Assembly (NCBI RefSeq): GCF_009905375.1
Contig: NW_027417482.1
Coordinates: 1-64,000 of the forward strand
Length of the DNA stretch: 64,000 nucleotides
Reading direction: 5' to 3'
Origin: Apium graveolens
Taxonomy: Eukaryota > Streptophyta > Magnoliopsida > Apiales > Apiaceae
Shown in pieces: positions 35,428 to 48,164 of the stretch. The notes beneath the pieces are model-generated. The model did not search any database. It was not told the origin of the DNA and was given only the letters and a program-made list of their open reading frames with translations. The stretch's first letter is position 1. The number at the start of each line of letters is the position of its first letter. A program made the translations under genes and the position numbers.

Positions 35428-38400
35428 ATGAAGACTGAAGAAAGACATAGTATAAGAATGAAGCAAGAACAAGAGGAGAAAAAGAATAATAACATTCCAG
35501 TGCTGCCATGGATGAGAAGCCCAGTAGATGTTGATTCTATTTCTAAATGCCTACTTGATGAAGTCCCTTTGATTGATTCCAAGTAGTGTTTTTTCACACC
35601 CCTTTTGCTCTTTTTGTTAAATTTGTTGTAAAGATTGTTGCTTTTCTGTTTTTATGTTTGTGTTTTAGATGAATTTTAGTATGTTTTGTTTGCTCAGTTC
35701 TTGATTTGGGTTTTGGCGTTGAGTGTAAATTCAAGTCTTGTGATGGTGGTAATTTAATTGCTGATTTGGGTATACGTGTTTGTCGAAAATTGGAGAAATT
35801 GATGTATATGAATAGGGTTTAAGAGCATCTAAAACCCAACATTATAACACTATAATAGTGTAAATTTTACACTTTTTTGATGTAATGGGTTGGAGATAGT
35901 CTAAGGTTACTTCTTATTTTTTTACTCCGCATTGTAACAATGGGTATAAAATTAGTTTGCCCGCGAATTCCAATATTTTTAGCTGTACGTGTGTATGAAG
36001 TTAATATGTTTTGTTTTCCCTGTAAGAGGAATGCACCTTTACGTTCCTGATATATTCAAAGTGAGTAGAAAGGGTACGTTATTCAACTTGCACAAGTATC
36101 TGTGTCGGTTTTACCACAGTTGAATAGTACACTTTTAAAAGAATTAGGTTCTCTTCGTTTTAAACGACTTGTTCAAAGTGCAAACACTTCTAAACGCTAA
36201 ACTCATTTCTCTAAATCACCTTAGGTAAATGTTGTAATGCATTCACATATATGCCTTTACTGGTGGGATGTCTGTATGCTGTCAGAACAAGCCTGAACTA
36301 ATTTTGCACCTGATAACAAATGCATGGAGCAGGGTGTCATTATTTGCACTTGTTTAATTGGAAAATATGTTGAATCTTTCTACACTGGGCTTGATTGTAA
36401 AATTTTCAACTAGGTTGACAGAAGCTTTGCAGGCTAGTGGAATTGTCTCGCTCTTTCCGGTACAACTTGCAGTTTGGCAAGAGACGATAGGACCTGGTTC
36501 TTTTGAGCGGGACCTATGCATAAATTCACCTACAGGCAGTGGAAAAACTCTAGCTTATGCTTTGCCACTTGTGCAAATGCTATCAACTCGTTCTGTGAAA
36601 TATCTTCGTGCTTTGGTGGTGTTACCTACTCGTGACTTAGCTTTACAGGTTAATAAGTTTTCGTACTGCATCCCTAGAGTGAAATTTCGCAAAAAGTAAT
36701 AATCTAAACAATATTCTCATTCTTCCTTGTTTGAAGATTAATACATAAAATCTAATCTTTATAGTTTTTTAATAGGTCATATGTTGTGTGTGTTTCTTTA
36801 CAGCAATTTTCTTCTTTTAATGTCTTGTATGACTTGGTTGGAGTCGTATATAATTTTCTCTTGTATGCACTAATGTGGATACAGTGAACATAGCACTCTG
36901 CACGATTACTAATAGATGCTCTGGGATCAAGTAAATTCTAAAACCCAAGATAATGCTAAAATACAAGCTCTTATAGAGATGTTGAAATAATAGTATAATT
37001 GTTAGAGAATGGCCCTTTAGAATATAAGATCCTGTAAAGGGCCATTCTCTAACAATAATACACATATATTTGTTATACGTCATGTCTGTTACTACCTAAT
37101 AAACAGATGGGGCTTTATGAAACCTTGAATGCAGTTTATTTTATTAACGTAGGACTGTAGATCCCTTTTCTTAACAAGAAAGAAATACTCACAGTTTAAA
37201 AGGACTATGACTGAACGCAAATTAAGGCCTGTCACTGAAAGCATTAGCTTACTGTTTGTAATCATGGTTAAAGTTTCAGGTCTTGTCAGTTGCATAGAGA
37301 AAAATTACTGTAACTTAGTATTCATTAATATTTGGCAAAGTGTTGCTTAATTCGGTCAAATAATAACTTCATTTTATTTAGCAAAAATAGAAATATTAAC
37401 ATCTCAATTTTCTTAGGTTAAAGAAGTCTTCAACACTATTGCATCTGCAGTGGGTTTATCAGTTGGTTTAGCAGTTGGCCAATCTTCAATTGCTGACGAA
37501 ATTTCAGAACTTATTAAGAGACCTAAGCTTGAGGCAGGTATCTGTTATGATCCAGAAGATTTTTCAGACGAGTTGCAAAGTTCAGTGGACATATTAGTGG
37601 CAACACCTGGAAGGCTGATGGACCATATAAATAATACCAAGGGTTTCACACTTGAGCATCTTTGCTATCTTGTAAGTATCACCATATGTTGAGTAACCAT
37701 AGTTGCCACTTAAAATTAATTGTCACTTGATCCAAGAAAAGAGGTTAACCTTTTATAAATTGGTCAATTTTAGATATAAAACTCTCCTATTCTTGATAGA
37801 ACCTTTTGTAATTTTTAATTTTCACAAAACTGGGAGTTTTCATGAAAATGTATTGTCTGAGAGACATTAACATAGTACACTAGTTTACATCCAAGCTTGC
37901 CTCTTCTTAACGTAGTAAAGTTGGTTTCTGAAGTCCAATCCAGTTTATAAATGTTATACGTTACAGGTGCTCATGTAGACTACAATCAGGATACAATTGT
38001 CATATCAGGCTATTCTATTCTTGTTGCATTTTTCTATAAAAATGAATATTTTGTCTTTGATGTGAATGGTTAAATGCTGTACACTTAGTATTTAGATTAT
38101 AAATTGACCTTTAAAATGGGAAAGTAGCAAGTGCTTTCCAAAATAGGGCTGAATTTATGAGTATATCTTTTACCTGAATGTTAGTCATGAGTTAGAGTTT
38201 ACGTATTTCAGGTAGTAGATGAAACAGATCGGTTATTAAGAGAGGCATACCAGTCTTGGCTGCCTACTGTGCTTCAATTGACCCGCTCAAATGATGGAAG
38301 TCTCTTTCCCCTTACCAAAAATTTTCTTCCGATGGCCTTTGGATCCGTAAAGACTATGAGGAGAACGTAAGCTCTATGTGATTAAATCTTGTTGCATTAT

Positions 38401-41400
38401 GTTGTTACTAGCCACTTGCCTGTAATGTTCTATGGGTCCACAGTGATTTGATGTCCTGTTTACTTCTTAAATTGATATATTTTTCTGTTATGTGCATCGG
38501 CATGTATGAGTTTACTTGATATCTTCAAAGTTGGCGATAAAAAACATATATACCAGAATTGCAATTGTATAGGGTTTCATATATTGCAACTTCTGATAGA
38601 AATTGTTACAGTTGCAAATATAGGACAGATACTTAAAGTCTTAAAGTTTAAATGTCTTTATACTTGTTAGTTCCATTCTGATAGGAGTCCGTAGGCCCGG
38701 CCAATTTGGAATTAAAGTAGGGTGAATTAAATATTTTCAGATGTGATCTATGTTATTGAAAGAAATATCATATAAAGTTGAATTAGCAGACTGCAGATTA
38801 AATGTTCCGAGATATTATTCTTGAAAATTAGCATGCACTTCTGGAATTTCCTCTTATCTTGGGATCTACATGAATATATTATCTGAAAATGCCTATAACA
38901 TTTCATGTTAACATCTACATGTAATTTTTTTCAGTGGAGTAGAGAGGGGATTTAAGGGAAAACCCTACCCTAGGCTCGCAAAAATGATTTTATCTGCCAC
39001 ACTTACCCAAGATCCAAGCAAACTATCTCAGCTTGAGCTTCATCATCCTTTGTTCTTGACATCGGGGCAGATGCGTTATCAGTTTCCTGAGCAGATGCAA
39101 TTATTAAAAGTGGTATGACCTTTACCTCATAGTTTACTCAACTATCCTGTATTTCTGATGAAGCTGATAAATCCTTTTTTAGAACTCTATGAATTATCAT
39201 CCTTTAAATACCTTATCCTATGTATTCCCAAAGCAAAGAAGACCATTTTGATTAGTTTAACTTACAAATTTTATCAGCTATTGAAATGTTTTATAAAACT
39301 GTTCTCTTCTTTAATCTTTTTGAATTTATCAACTGCAAATGATTGTTCTTCCTCAATATAAGGGATACGGATCCTTTTTAACATTGGGCATGTTTTGATT
39401 TCAGTAACAACATAGCTTTTTCATGAATTGTATTGCTCTATATTGTCTACTCATTCATCTTTATGCAGATATGTGAACCAAACTGTAAACCCCTGTACCT
39501 GGTTGCGCTGCTGCAATCTCTGCATGGTGAGAAGAGCATTGTCTTCACATCATCTGTCGATTCGACACATAGACTATGTGCTTTACTTAATTTTTTTGGC
39601 AATATGAATATTAATATCAAGGAGTATTCTGGAGTTCAACATCAGGCTGTAAGAAGGTACCTTCAATACACTGCAGTATGTATACATCGAAGCTATATAT
39701 TCTTCAGAATTAATACTGGACTGTGGCAAAGACTCAATATGCATATGAAGGTCTGATGGCTTGATGAATTAAGTTTTAATGAGATGCTTAAGCATGCCTA
39801 TATAAAACTTGGGGTCTAAACTTAGCAGATATTGACATGTATGCTTAGTCCTTGTGCTCTTCAACTATGTCATTTCCTGAATTTCCATTTAAATAAGCTT
39901 AAACCCACCCATTAGGAAAATAGTTTTTTGCCTAAGATGTACAAGTGCATATTTTCATGGACCGCTCTATAATAGGACATATTTCTGTTAGGATCTGCAC
40001 TGTACTAGTGTTTACTGTGCTATTAGTACTATTACTGTGTTAGTAGTAATTAGTGGAAGGGTAATTGTAATTCTGTCTTTTCATTCCAGAAGTTAGTTAC
40101 AGGAGACGGTCTATAAAAACTGTTCCACAATTAAGCATGATGAATATATGAAAATGGAACTTGTTCCACAATTCTATCTCTCTTCTCTCTAGTGTCTCTC
40201 TCTCTAAAACCTGTCTTCTTTCTCAAGATTCTCGTCTCTCTCTAACTGATCTCTCTTGATTCTATCTCTTTCTCTCTGGATTCTACTTCAATTATCTCTA
40301 TTTCTCTGTTAAAACACAGAAAATACCAAAAATAGTCTCAATCAGGTCTGGAACTCACTAGTTCCTGACAATTTCCATGTTTAAAGATCTACTTCATTTA
40401 TGTAACATTTCATATGTATCCCACACATAATTCGTGTTTGCTTGACCAATTTTCAACACTTTCTCTACAATGTGTTCTGTGCGGACTTCTGATTTTCAAG
40501 TAAGAAGTCAAAGCACTTCACCATAATTGTCAAACTCTTGCCTTCAGTAAACTACGTTCAGGATAAGATGTTACAGTCTATGGTGAGAATATGTTCGGGG
40601 ATTGGGTTTATTTGTAGAATGTATTGTCTTTTATGTAAGAAAAATAATTAAAATTCGTAAGTGCTAGACATGTTCTACAGAATGGGAATTGCATTGACAT
40701 TTTATAACGTTGTAATTGACTTGACAAATTTAATATTAAACCAACCTCATGCGACTTCAAATGTATTTTTCCATATTTAATTATTTATTTGTTTTTCTAT
40801 AGTTTACAAGTTATACATTGTCAATCAAACTATTTAAACACATTTTAACTTGTAAATAAAAAAAATACTTATGCCTTACAGGTCATGAAAAAGTGACATT
40901 ACTTTCTTTTAATGGCAAGTCAAAGGTCCCGTAAGAGTCTCTCGGAGATCCTTTTTTGTATTAAAAGAATCTATATTTAAGTTTAATTATTTTTCAAGTT
41001 CTAATATGATGGTCTGCAATAGAACCTTAATAACCAACACAGAGTTTCATTAATTAATTAGAAAAGCTGGTTCTGTGCATTTTATGTACTTGCTTGTAAC
41101 TTCTATTTGTAGTAGCTGTTCGTCATCATCTGACCAAATGAAGTCTGACGAGTGTGTTAAATATATCAAACAGCAAAACACTGAAGGCCTTCAGAACAGG
41201 TGAAGTTCAAGTTCTTGTTTCATCAGATGCAATGACTCGTGGAATGGACGTTGAGGGCGTACGAAATGTTATAAACTACGATACACCTCCATATATCAAG
41301 ACATTTATTCATCGAGCTGGTCGAACAGCAAGAGCAGGACTGGGAGGACGCTGCTTTACGTTGCTGCATAATGATGAGGTACTTTTTGGATGATGTAGGT

Positions 41401-43694
41401 AGATTGTGTTCTAGTTCTAGCTATACATGTTCCAAGTTGCGTTTCCCACACACACACACACACAGATTACCTGTTCTACACTGTTTCATGTAGCACTCAT
41501 TTTATTGTATATGTGCTGAGAAGATGGGAGGATTTTTGTGATACTTCTCAAAATGACGATGATATTGTTAATTATTATTACTATGTTGATTATAATAATT
41601 TCTTCAAGTCGCATTGAGGAGAAATTTCGGGCTCAGGATTAATGTAAGAGAAGTGATGAGGATCAAGAAATGAAAATATTAATTGGTACATACATTATGT
41701 TAATATTTGAACCCATGTAAGAAACCTATTATAAGCCAAATCCAACTAGGAAAATACATCGAAACCAAATCCAGTATGGAAAATAATCAACTATGTTGGA
41801 CGGAGCAGGGAGGGAGGTGGGGGGGGGGAGGGGTCAGGGGGGGAGAGGGGGGCGAATGATGGAGGGAGAGGAAAGGAGAGAGAGGGAGAGAGCGAGCCCA
41901 TTATTATTGCTTGTTTTCAGTAAATTAGCATAATTAGCATATGCAAAACACATAAAGATTTACTTTAATAAACAGTCAAATGGGACGGGTTCCAATTACT
42001 TCTTTGCCCTTCGTGCACCATATTGATATTTGCATCCAAGTTTCAGTTATTAGTGTTTAAATTTTCATATTCAAATCAATAAGAGCGGTATTATTTCCCG
42101 AGTATCTTGATGTGGAGTATGGTCTATGGATCAGTTCCTGGTGATAATTAAATAAATGTAACGACAGTTTTCTGACAAACGAGTTCCAGTAAAAGCCATT
42201 ACCGGTTTTAATATATTTCAAAGTTATTATATCTTCCGTATGCTCATCATATTAGGGTTAAATTTACCTTATTTCAGGACAGACGATTCAAGAAGATATT
42301 ACGAAAAGCCGATAATAACTCTTGTTCTCGTCATTCTGTTACCCCGGATTCATTGGAGCCACTTCGCTCCATGTATGCTTCTGGTAAATTTTCTCTAATG
42401 TTCCTAATGTTTGAGATTCCCAAGGTCGGGGATGTCATAATTGCCAACTTCCTGTCTTTAGCATTTTCCACCATCTGATTAATGCCAATCCTAAATTTTC
42501 ATGTTAACTATATTTTTGAACACTTGTTACCTCTGTTTCTTTCTGAGGGTAAAAGGGTCACAACAGTTTGTAATGACTATGTTGTGTCTATATTGTGTAT
42601 ATATAAGATTTATCCCCAAACTGAATGTTAAACCTCAATTTTAAACACAAGTTCAACCTGAAATTCTAATTTCATTGCTAACATGTGTGCAAGTGGTAAA
42701 TGGTTTGTGGAAATAATAGGATGGACTGATTTGAACGGGGGTCGAAATTTTTTTGGTTGTGTTGATACAGCTAATAAGTATAGTTATTTTAGGTGGTTTT
42801 TGGCTTTTTACACACGACTCCATATGCTATCATTTTCCATCTAGTATAATAAATTTACGTTATTTTAAATCTATGGGATTCAATTGGGTTTACTACCATA
42901 TTTTTATATATGAAGAGGTGATAAAAAGACGAATGCAAAAATTAAATAAGAACCAATAACATAACAAGTGCCAAAAATGCTATGTATATTATTAGTTCCT
43001 CAAGATTAAAGTGTCTCTCCGAACATCATTAGAAACCAGGCTATCATTTGAAAGATATATCCTCCAATGTTGACACCCATATATAAAATCTCAAAAGTGT
43101 AATGGATTTCTTGATTTTGCACAACCAGTGTAACTTAACTATATAAAAATGGAGACTGTGAGGGAATTGGTTTGTTTTGGAAGGATACAATGCAAATGGT
43201 AGAAAATAGACTGTAATATATTACTAATATGTAATAATATAATGGTAAAAATACTATTCCAATCCAAGTAGTCAAGTACTTAAATATTATAGATAATGTA
43301 AGTCTAACGACGTTGGTCATATTTAACGACAGTAGTTTGAAGCCCTAACATGCTTAAAAAATATAAATTTAGCCAAACAATTGTTGACTTTTTATTTTGG
43401 CCACCAAAAAGCAAAATAATTAAATTATAGGTACACATGGTGCAATTCGGTCCCTTTTTTATTTATCTACTTTTACCCATCTGACATTTGGATTGATCAG
43501 TGATGATTCTAGACAATTCCATATGCATGTTCCATCTGAATGCTGTAGAGTTTTTATAAGACATATTTGCTGTACTGAGCCTCTTTGTCTACACTGGTAT
43601 AGCTTTAGCAAAATTGAAGGAGAGTGTTGAGTCCAAAACAGGCAAGAAGCGTAAAGCTGGAATGAGATCATCACATATGGGAAAGCGCTATTAA
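35428..43694 (+). CDS. RH1: DEAD-box ATP-dependent RNA helicase, RH1 type (9 exons)
   Basis: An ATP-dependent RNA unwinding enzyme. Exons by splice sites and frame: 35428-35582, 36414-36648, 37417-37671, 38212-38366, 38935-39112, 39469-39656, 41174-41378, 42278-42383, 43603-43694. All introns are GT-AG, and the exons sum to 1569 bases: 522 residues and a TAA, the length I recall for Arabidopsis RH1. Motifs in order: Q motif (LFPVQ, Q69), motif I SPTGSGKT (90-97), Ia PTRDLA (123-128), Ib TPGR (193-196), motif II as DETD (218-221), III SAT (287-289), IV IVFTSS (350-355), V TRGMD (410-414), [10 protein letters not shown] (435-442). The tail is basic (KTGKKRKAG). DETD in place of DEAD is, as I recall, normal for RH1. 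Start: the Met at 35428 fits the family length; an in-frame Met at 35290 would add 46 residues of low-complexity sequence and is probably leader. Confidence 0.93.
36998..37056. repeat. Perfect 22-bp inverted repeat in intron 2 of RH1
   Basis: The arms at 36998-37019 and 37035-37056 are exact reverse complements, separated by 15 bases. They begin with ATTGTTAGAGAA and end with TTCTCTAACAAT, so the ends look like LTR or MITE termini (TGTTAG...CTAACA). As RNA the segment would form a 22-bp hairpin in the intron. Confidence 0.85.
39986..40370 (+). mobile_element. Solo LTR in intron 6 of RH1
   Basis: A 385-bp sequence with TGTTAGGATC start and TTCCTGACA end is flanked by exact ATTTC duplications (39981-39985 and 40371-40375). 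It contains a TATA box (TATAAAAA, 40112-40119) and a CT-rich stretch, as in short Copia LTRs. No internal region is present, so it is what remains after LTR-LTR recombination. It lies in the same orientation as the gene. Confidence 0.85.
41805..41897 (+). repeat. G-rich polypurine tract in intron 7 of RH1
   Basis: The strand is dominated by G-runs of 3 to 10 bases separated by one to three bases, then GA repeats. On the sense strand it could form G-quadruplexes in the pre-mRNA. A (CA)n microsatellite lies at about 41449-41464. Confidence 0.8.
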
Positions 43695-44057
43695 CAAATA
43701 ATCTGGAAGTCCCGACTACCAGAACAGTTTTGTAGATGTAGGAGGTAATTGTTAACTGAACTATTTCAGTTCTGTTAATTATATCTTTGATAAATCGAGT
43801 TTGGTTGTCAGTAGTATATGTTAAGTAGCTATTAATGATATGATGATTTTTCCCAGATAGAAAAGGAAGATAAAGTATAACAAAATTGAAAGGAAAGAAA
43901 AGAAGATAAGTTTGTCAGAACATTCATCTTACAGGATCAAGTCTAACTTCATTGGACTGTATATCTTTAAATTTGTTCCTTTGGCTATTTATAAATTTAT
44001 TTTAAGCCCCCACACAAATTTGGACTGAAAATTGAATTACAAACAGGATGTTTTGTA
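43695..44057. other. 3' flank of RH1
   Basis: This stretch presumably holds the 3' UTR of the helicase transcript. I see no distinct poly(A) signal that I would commit to, and no other gene. Confidence 0.4.
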
Positions 44058-44339
44058 CTCTCTCCGTCCCGGCCAATTCTTTACATTTGGTTTGGGCATG
44101 GAGGTTAAGAAATATGTATAAAGTAGTGAAAAAGAGGAAGAAAAGTGGATGAAGTGGTGGGACCCATTAATTTTTAATGTATACAAGGGAGATAGTGGAA
44201 TAAAAGTAGTGTGAAAAGGGAGGAAAAAGTGGAAAAGTGGTGGGACCTATTGACTATTTTTGGTAAGTTTTGAAATGTAAAGAATTGGATGAGACATCCC
44301 AAAAAGGAAACTGTAAAGAAATGGTTGGGACAGAGGGAG
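44058..44339. mobile_element. Stowaway-like (Tc1/mariner) MITE
   Basis: This 282-bp element has TIRs CTCTCTCCGTCCC and GGGACAGAGGGAG flanked by TA on both sides (44056-44057 and 44340-44341). The ends match the widespread CTCCCTCCGTCCC Stowaway terminus with two changes. The TIR similarity extends inward (CAATTCTTTACA against TGTAAAGAAATGG). It has no coding capacity. Confidence 0.85.
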
Positions 44340-44341
44340 TA

Positions 44342-45536
44342 GTTTTTATGTATACAGGTCCATTTGATGGGTAAATATTCTGTCAACTCAAATTAACAAA
44401 GTGTATAACCTTGAACAAACAGTGACCTTGACACGAAAAATGCACCGGAGGAGAGCACAGCTAATGTGTAATTCCAAGGAAGTTAATTTTTGCCCTCGAA
44501 AGACCCTTCCGAGTTGCTAAATTATCTGTTGACAATCTGTATCTATCAGTTGAATGCTACCATTATACAAGTTATTCTTGCCTAGTTACTTCATTAACTT
44601 GGAATGGTTTTCACTTTCGAAACTGCTAGGACGCACATCTTGGTTTTGTGTTTTTGGGACTCAAAAAAATCATGCCTCTTATATTTGTATGTAAGCTGTA
44701 CGAGACATTTATGGTCATGCGGAATCAGCAGCAGTAAAATTACCCTGCAATATCTGGCTTGGCTTGGCTTGTGCCAAAGTTTATATAGGAATTGCTAATT
44801 TGCACGCCTGCTATGTTCCAATATTTTATTTGCCCGAGTGATGCTCTGCAATTTACAACTTTTTTTTCTATTAGATGCTCCTTTGTTGTGTCTTTAGTTG
44901 ATTTCAGCCATGTCAATTGATATTTTTAACCTAGTATCTAGTAATGCACGGTCAGTTAATAAGCAAGTGAGCCAACTTCAATGAATGGATCGCTTCTTTG
45001 GTTTGTCCGATTTCGTGATGTTTAGGCGATTGACTATCAACTCTTTATAAAAGATTATCTTAAACCTTTTCGGGATATATTATTCTTTTTTTCTTCTCTA
45101 TTTTTTTGTTGTTGATGGTCTCTCAGAGAGACTCTGTTCGAGTCTCTGTCTCTCTTATTATACTTTTAAATCTAAATATAAGTGCATCTTTTCATTCTTT
45201 ATTTTGGAGTGTGAACATATGTGCATATTGTCTATATATATTATCATTTGTGGCCGAGAGTTATATACATATCTTGGTATGATACATATGTAAATATATA
45301 TATGTATGCAATCCTACATGCATATCTTTAATAAGGAGACTACTTCGCTTTAAATAACACTTATTTGAGTTGGCCAATAAAATTGCACGGGCATGAAGTG
45401 TTTAAATTGGTTGTAATTGATCAGACAACATTAATATTATACATATTTCAGTATTAAACTCATATTTGATTGATTGATAGAAGAGTAATTGAAGATTCTT
45501 ATTAACATTATATATTTGCAACATTAAAACTACGGC
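44342..45536. other. Intergenic region, no gene seen
   Basis: AT-rich sequence with only short frames in non-coding context. ATATATGTAT-type runs occur near 45290-45310. Confidence 0.5.
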
Positions 45537-45693
45537 TTAACATTTCACTTTCCTGTACTGTTCTCTACATTCTCTATCCTGTCTTAGCAAGAACTTCAAC
45601 CAAGTTCTGCGGGCTAAGAGAATCAACAGATTCATATTTGTAAGAACATAGCGAGAGTCGACTAGAATCTTAAGAAGGCTCAGAACTTTGCTT

Positions 45694-45948
45694 TCAGTTG
45701 CCAAATTTTGTAAAAGCTCCTTGAAACTTCTGTGTAAAACAACTTGGTATCTTTTTATATGGAGAGGCAGCAGAGGATGACATTGGTGATGAACTCGTAG
45801 CTGCGAACATGTGAGAATCATTTACACTGATTTCCCTGTCGTCTTCATTGATCGTGTCTAATATCTTTGATGTTCGGTTTCTCATGACTGACACAATTTG
45901 TGGTGGAGCAACCTCGGTAACAAACCTTACTATGCGTGAATGTGCCAT
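45694..45948 (-). CDS. Small conserved plant protein of unknown function (84 aa)
   Basis: A single-exon minus-strand frame starts MAHSRIVRFVTEVAPPQIVS and continues VMRNRTSKILDTINEDD, then a Ser/Ala-rich stretch and a short basic-aromatic tail. I recall similar 80-110 aa proteins with this MAHSRI.RFVTEVAPPQ start in other dicots, without known function. Support: a TATA box at 46068-46075 about 120 bp before the ATG, a pyrimidine-rich leader, and no stop or frameshift. No signal peptide or membrane segment is visible. The overlapping frame at 45537-45821 is a shadow. Confidence 0.7.
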   Translation of the reverse strand: MAHSRIVRFVTEVAPPQIVSVMRNRTSKILDTINEDDREISVNDSHMFAATSSSPMSSSAASPYKKIPSCFTQKFQGAFTKFGN

Positions 45949-46018
45949 TTACCGTTGCTTTTAGAAGTAAAGTTGACGATGAAGAGATAATTACAGTGTT
46001 TGAAAGTGAGAAATAGAA

Positions 46019-46112
46019 AGCTTTAGTGTTTGAAGAGGAAGGATGGGTAGCAATATTCCGAGGATGATATTTATAGGGTCTGCGAAAGCTGTAGTGTTTA
46101 AAGAGGAAGGAT
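46019..46112 (-). promoter_or_regulatory. TATA box and duplicated segment upstream of the 84-aa gene
   Basis: TATAAATA is at 46068-46075 on the minus strand. A segment of about 25 bp (plus-strand GTGTTTGAAGAGGAAGGATG near 46025) recurs as a near-copy (GTGTTTAAAGAGGAAGGATG near 46095), so the leader/promoter carries a tandem duplication with a period of about 70 bp spanning the TATA box. Confidence 0.55.
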
Positions 46113-46119
46113 GAAATAG

Positions 46120-48164
46120 ATATATTTTAAAGATAGTAGTTACAAGGTGTATGTTTGTCCTATGTGTGTGCCACTGGATGAGATTTCTGAGGGAATGATA
46201 CTGGCTTCAAATGAGTCGGCATCTACGGGGTCTTCAATCAATTTTAGCTTCTAGTGCCGCCGCCTACTTTTGGTATTAAATTCAAGATATAAAGTTTTCG
46301 CTGTCACTTTAGAGGGAAGATAAGGGCATTGATGGGTGGCCCATGAAATGCAAGGTGTCCATGAATGGGTGGAAAATATGATGTTTCTTGAAGATATAAA
46401 CTTTGTTGGCTTTGAAATTTATGAATATAAACTTTCTGGTTAAACTGGGCATTGCCTATAGGTAACCACGTGTACAGTCAATGATTTCTACAAAGATCGA
46501 TTGTGTCTGGTCATGCTAAGCATTAACATGTTTATATCAGTAGCTGCTGTAAATTTATTTGTTTGCATTGATATGAAGTAGGAAACTTCATATTGTGAAT
46601 TGGCAAAGGATAATTTAGGATATCTGATGCCTGATGAAACTTCAGATATAATTACTGAAACGATACTGAAGTAAGCAGACGTAACCATAAAAAATGGGCT
46701 GATATATCATAGTAAATTAACTGACATTTAGGAATCATTGATAAGCTAACTTTCACTTAGACCGCATGGTTTTGTTAGTCGTTCTAAATAGTATTTTAGG
46801 TTAGATGTAAAGCTCCTAATGGCAGGGGTTTTCTGGTTGGTATTTAATATTGTATTTTAATTTTATTTTTCTAAAAAAATTTAAATTTGATTAAGGCGAT
46901 ATATTGAATGCATATTTAGAAATTTGATTATGCGTGTGTTGTCTTCCTACAAGTTCTTTTCTTTTAGGAAAGTATATCCCGTTTCTTCTGAAATTGGAGC
47001 TAAGTTTCTCTTTTTTTTCTTTCTGCTAAATATAAATATTACATAATGTTTACTGCTAATCAGATATACTTATTGTTAGGATTAGTTGTTCATATGTCAG
47101 TACTTGTGTAGCACAAGAGATTTCTTACTGTCTCAAAATTGTAATTGTAAAGTTAGAGACAATTGTTAAGTTGTTTTAGAGATTGTATAAATATTAAGAA
47201 TAGTGTGATAAATTATTTTCACATTTCACTCGTATCCTATGCAATATTTTCACTCCAATTATGTTCCCTGTTTTAGGTTATAAGCTATAACCGTTGACAA
47301 AGTCAGATGACAAATACAGATCTGGAGGTAGACTATGCTAGCTTGATCTGTGGATCACAATCGCTGAAGTTATAATGAGTGTCAGATTTGGAGATGTCCA
47401 TAATTGCTCAACTGCGAACTGATGAATGGTGATGCATTGCATTATCATTTTGTTGTCTTTAGTGTGGTTTGCTTCTTCTTTCACGCGTTATTGCTCTCTA
47501 TATAGTTGATATATAATATGATATTGTAGTTGCCTCCTATCTACGGCATGACCAGTGTAAGAAGGAAGTTAGGTATTCATGTTACTGGGAATGTAATGAA
47601 TTTTGGTAGCAATTTCCTTTCATTTTGCGTGTATGTGTGTGAGTGTGTATTCATTGGTGTGATTAATGCTAAGCTGAATTCCCTGTCGAGTTATTATCTT
47701 TTCAGGGAGGGGCGAGAGGCTCAAGTAAAACTCAGGGAGCGAGGTTAAGTAAAACCCAAGCTAAAATATTATTACCGTTTCGGTTATTAAGACTATTTTT
47801 ACTATGCATTGATGATATGCTGCCCTTCGTACAATTGTTTTTGTTCCCTCCAAAATTTTCAACTTCGGATGTGTATGAAGCTGACAGAACTACACATCTC
47901 ATAGTATTAATACTGAACTGATAAGGAATCTTATTCAGTGTTGTATAAAGATGTGAGAATCTTAAGACAAAAATCATGTCACTTATGCGGTTGTACAATG
48001 TCAGACTAGATAATATAGGATACAAGTAATGCAAAATGAAACTCACAGCATCTGCACTGCTTGTATTAAATACAGATTCAAGAAAGTCTAATACATATTT
48101 GTACATGAACTATGATAAATACTAGGTCAAGCATGTTGCTAGTATCAGGTGTAGTCTCATTCTA
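46120..48164. other. Intergenic region with a possible short LTR
   Basis: No gene was supported. At 47074-47257 a TGTTAGGATT start, an internal TATAAATA near 47187 and an end at CACTCCA are flanked by CTTAT and ATTAT (four of five match). This could be a small decayed solo LTR, but the ends are poorly paired. Confidence 0.35.

Noticed and set aside
47074..47257. Second solo LTR
   Set aside because: The ends TGTTAGG and CTCCA pair poorly and the flanking pentamers differ at one position. Not strong enough to list as its own feature.
47530..47748. 72-aa plus-strand frame
   Set aside because: No homology, odd Cys/Val-rich composition from TGTG repeats, and no promoter signal.
47732..48106. 124-aa minus-strand frame
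   Set aside because: It lies downstream of the 79-aa gene in AT-rich sequence with no recognisable domain. More likely 3' flank than a gene.
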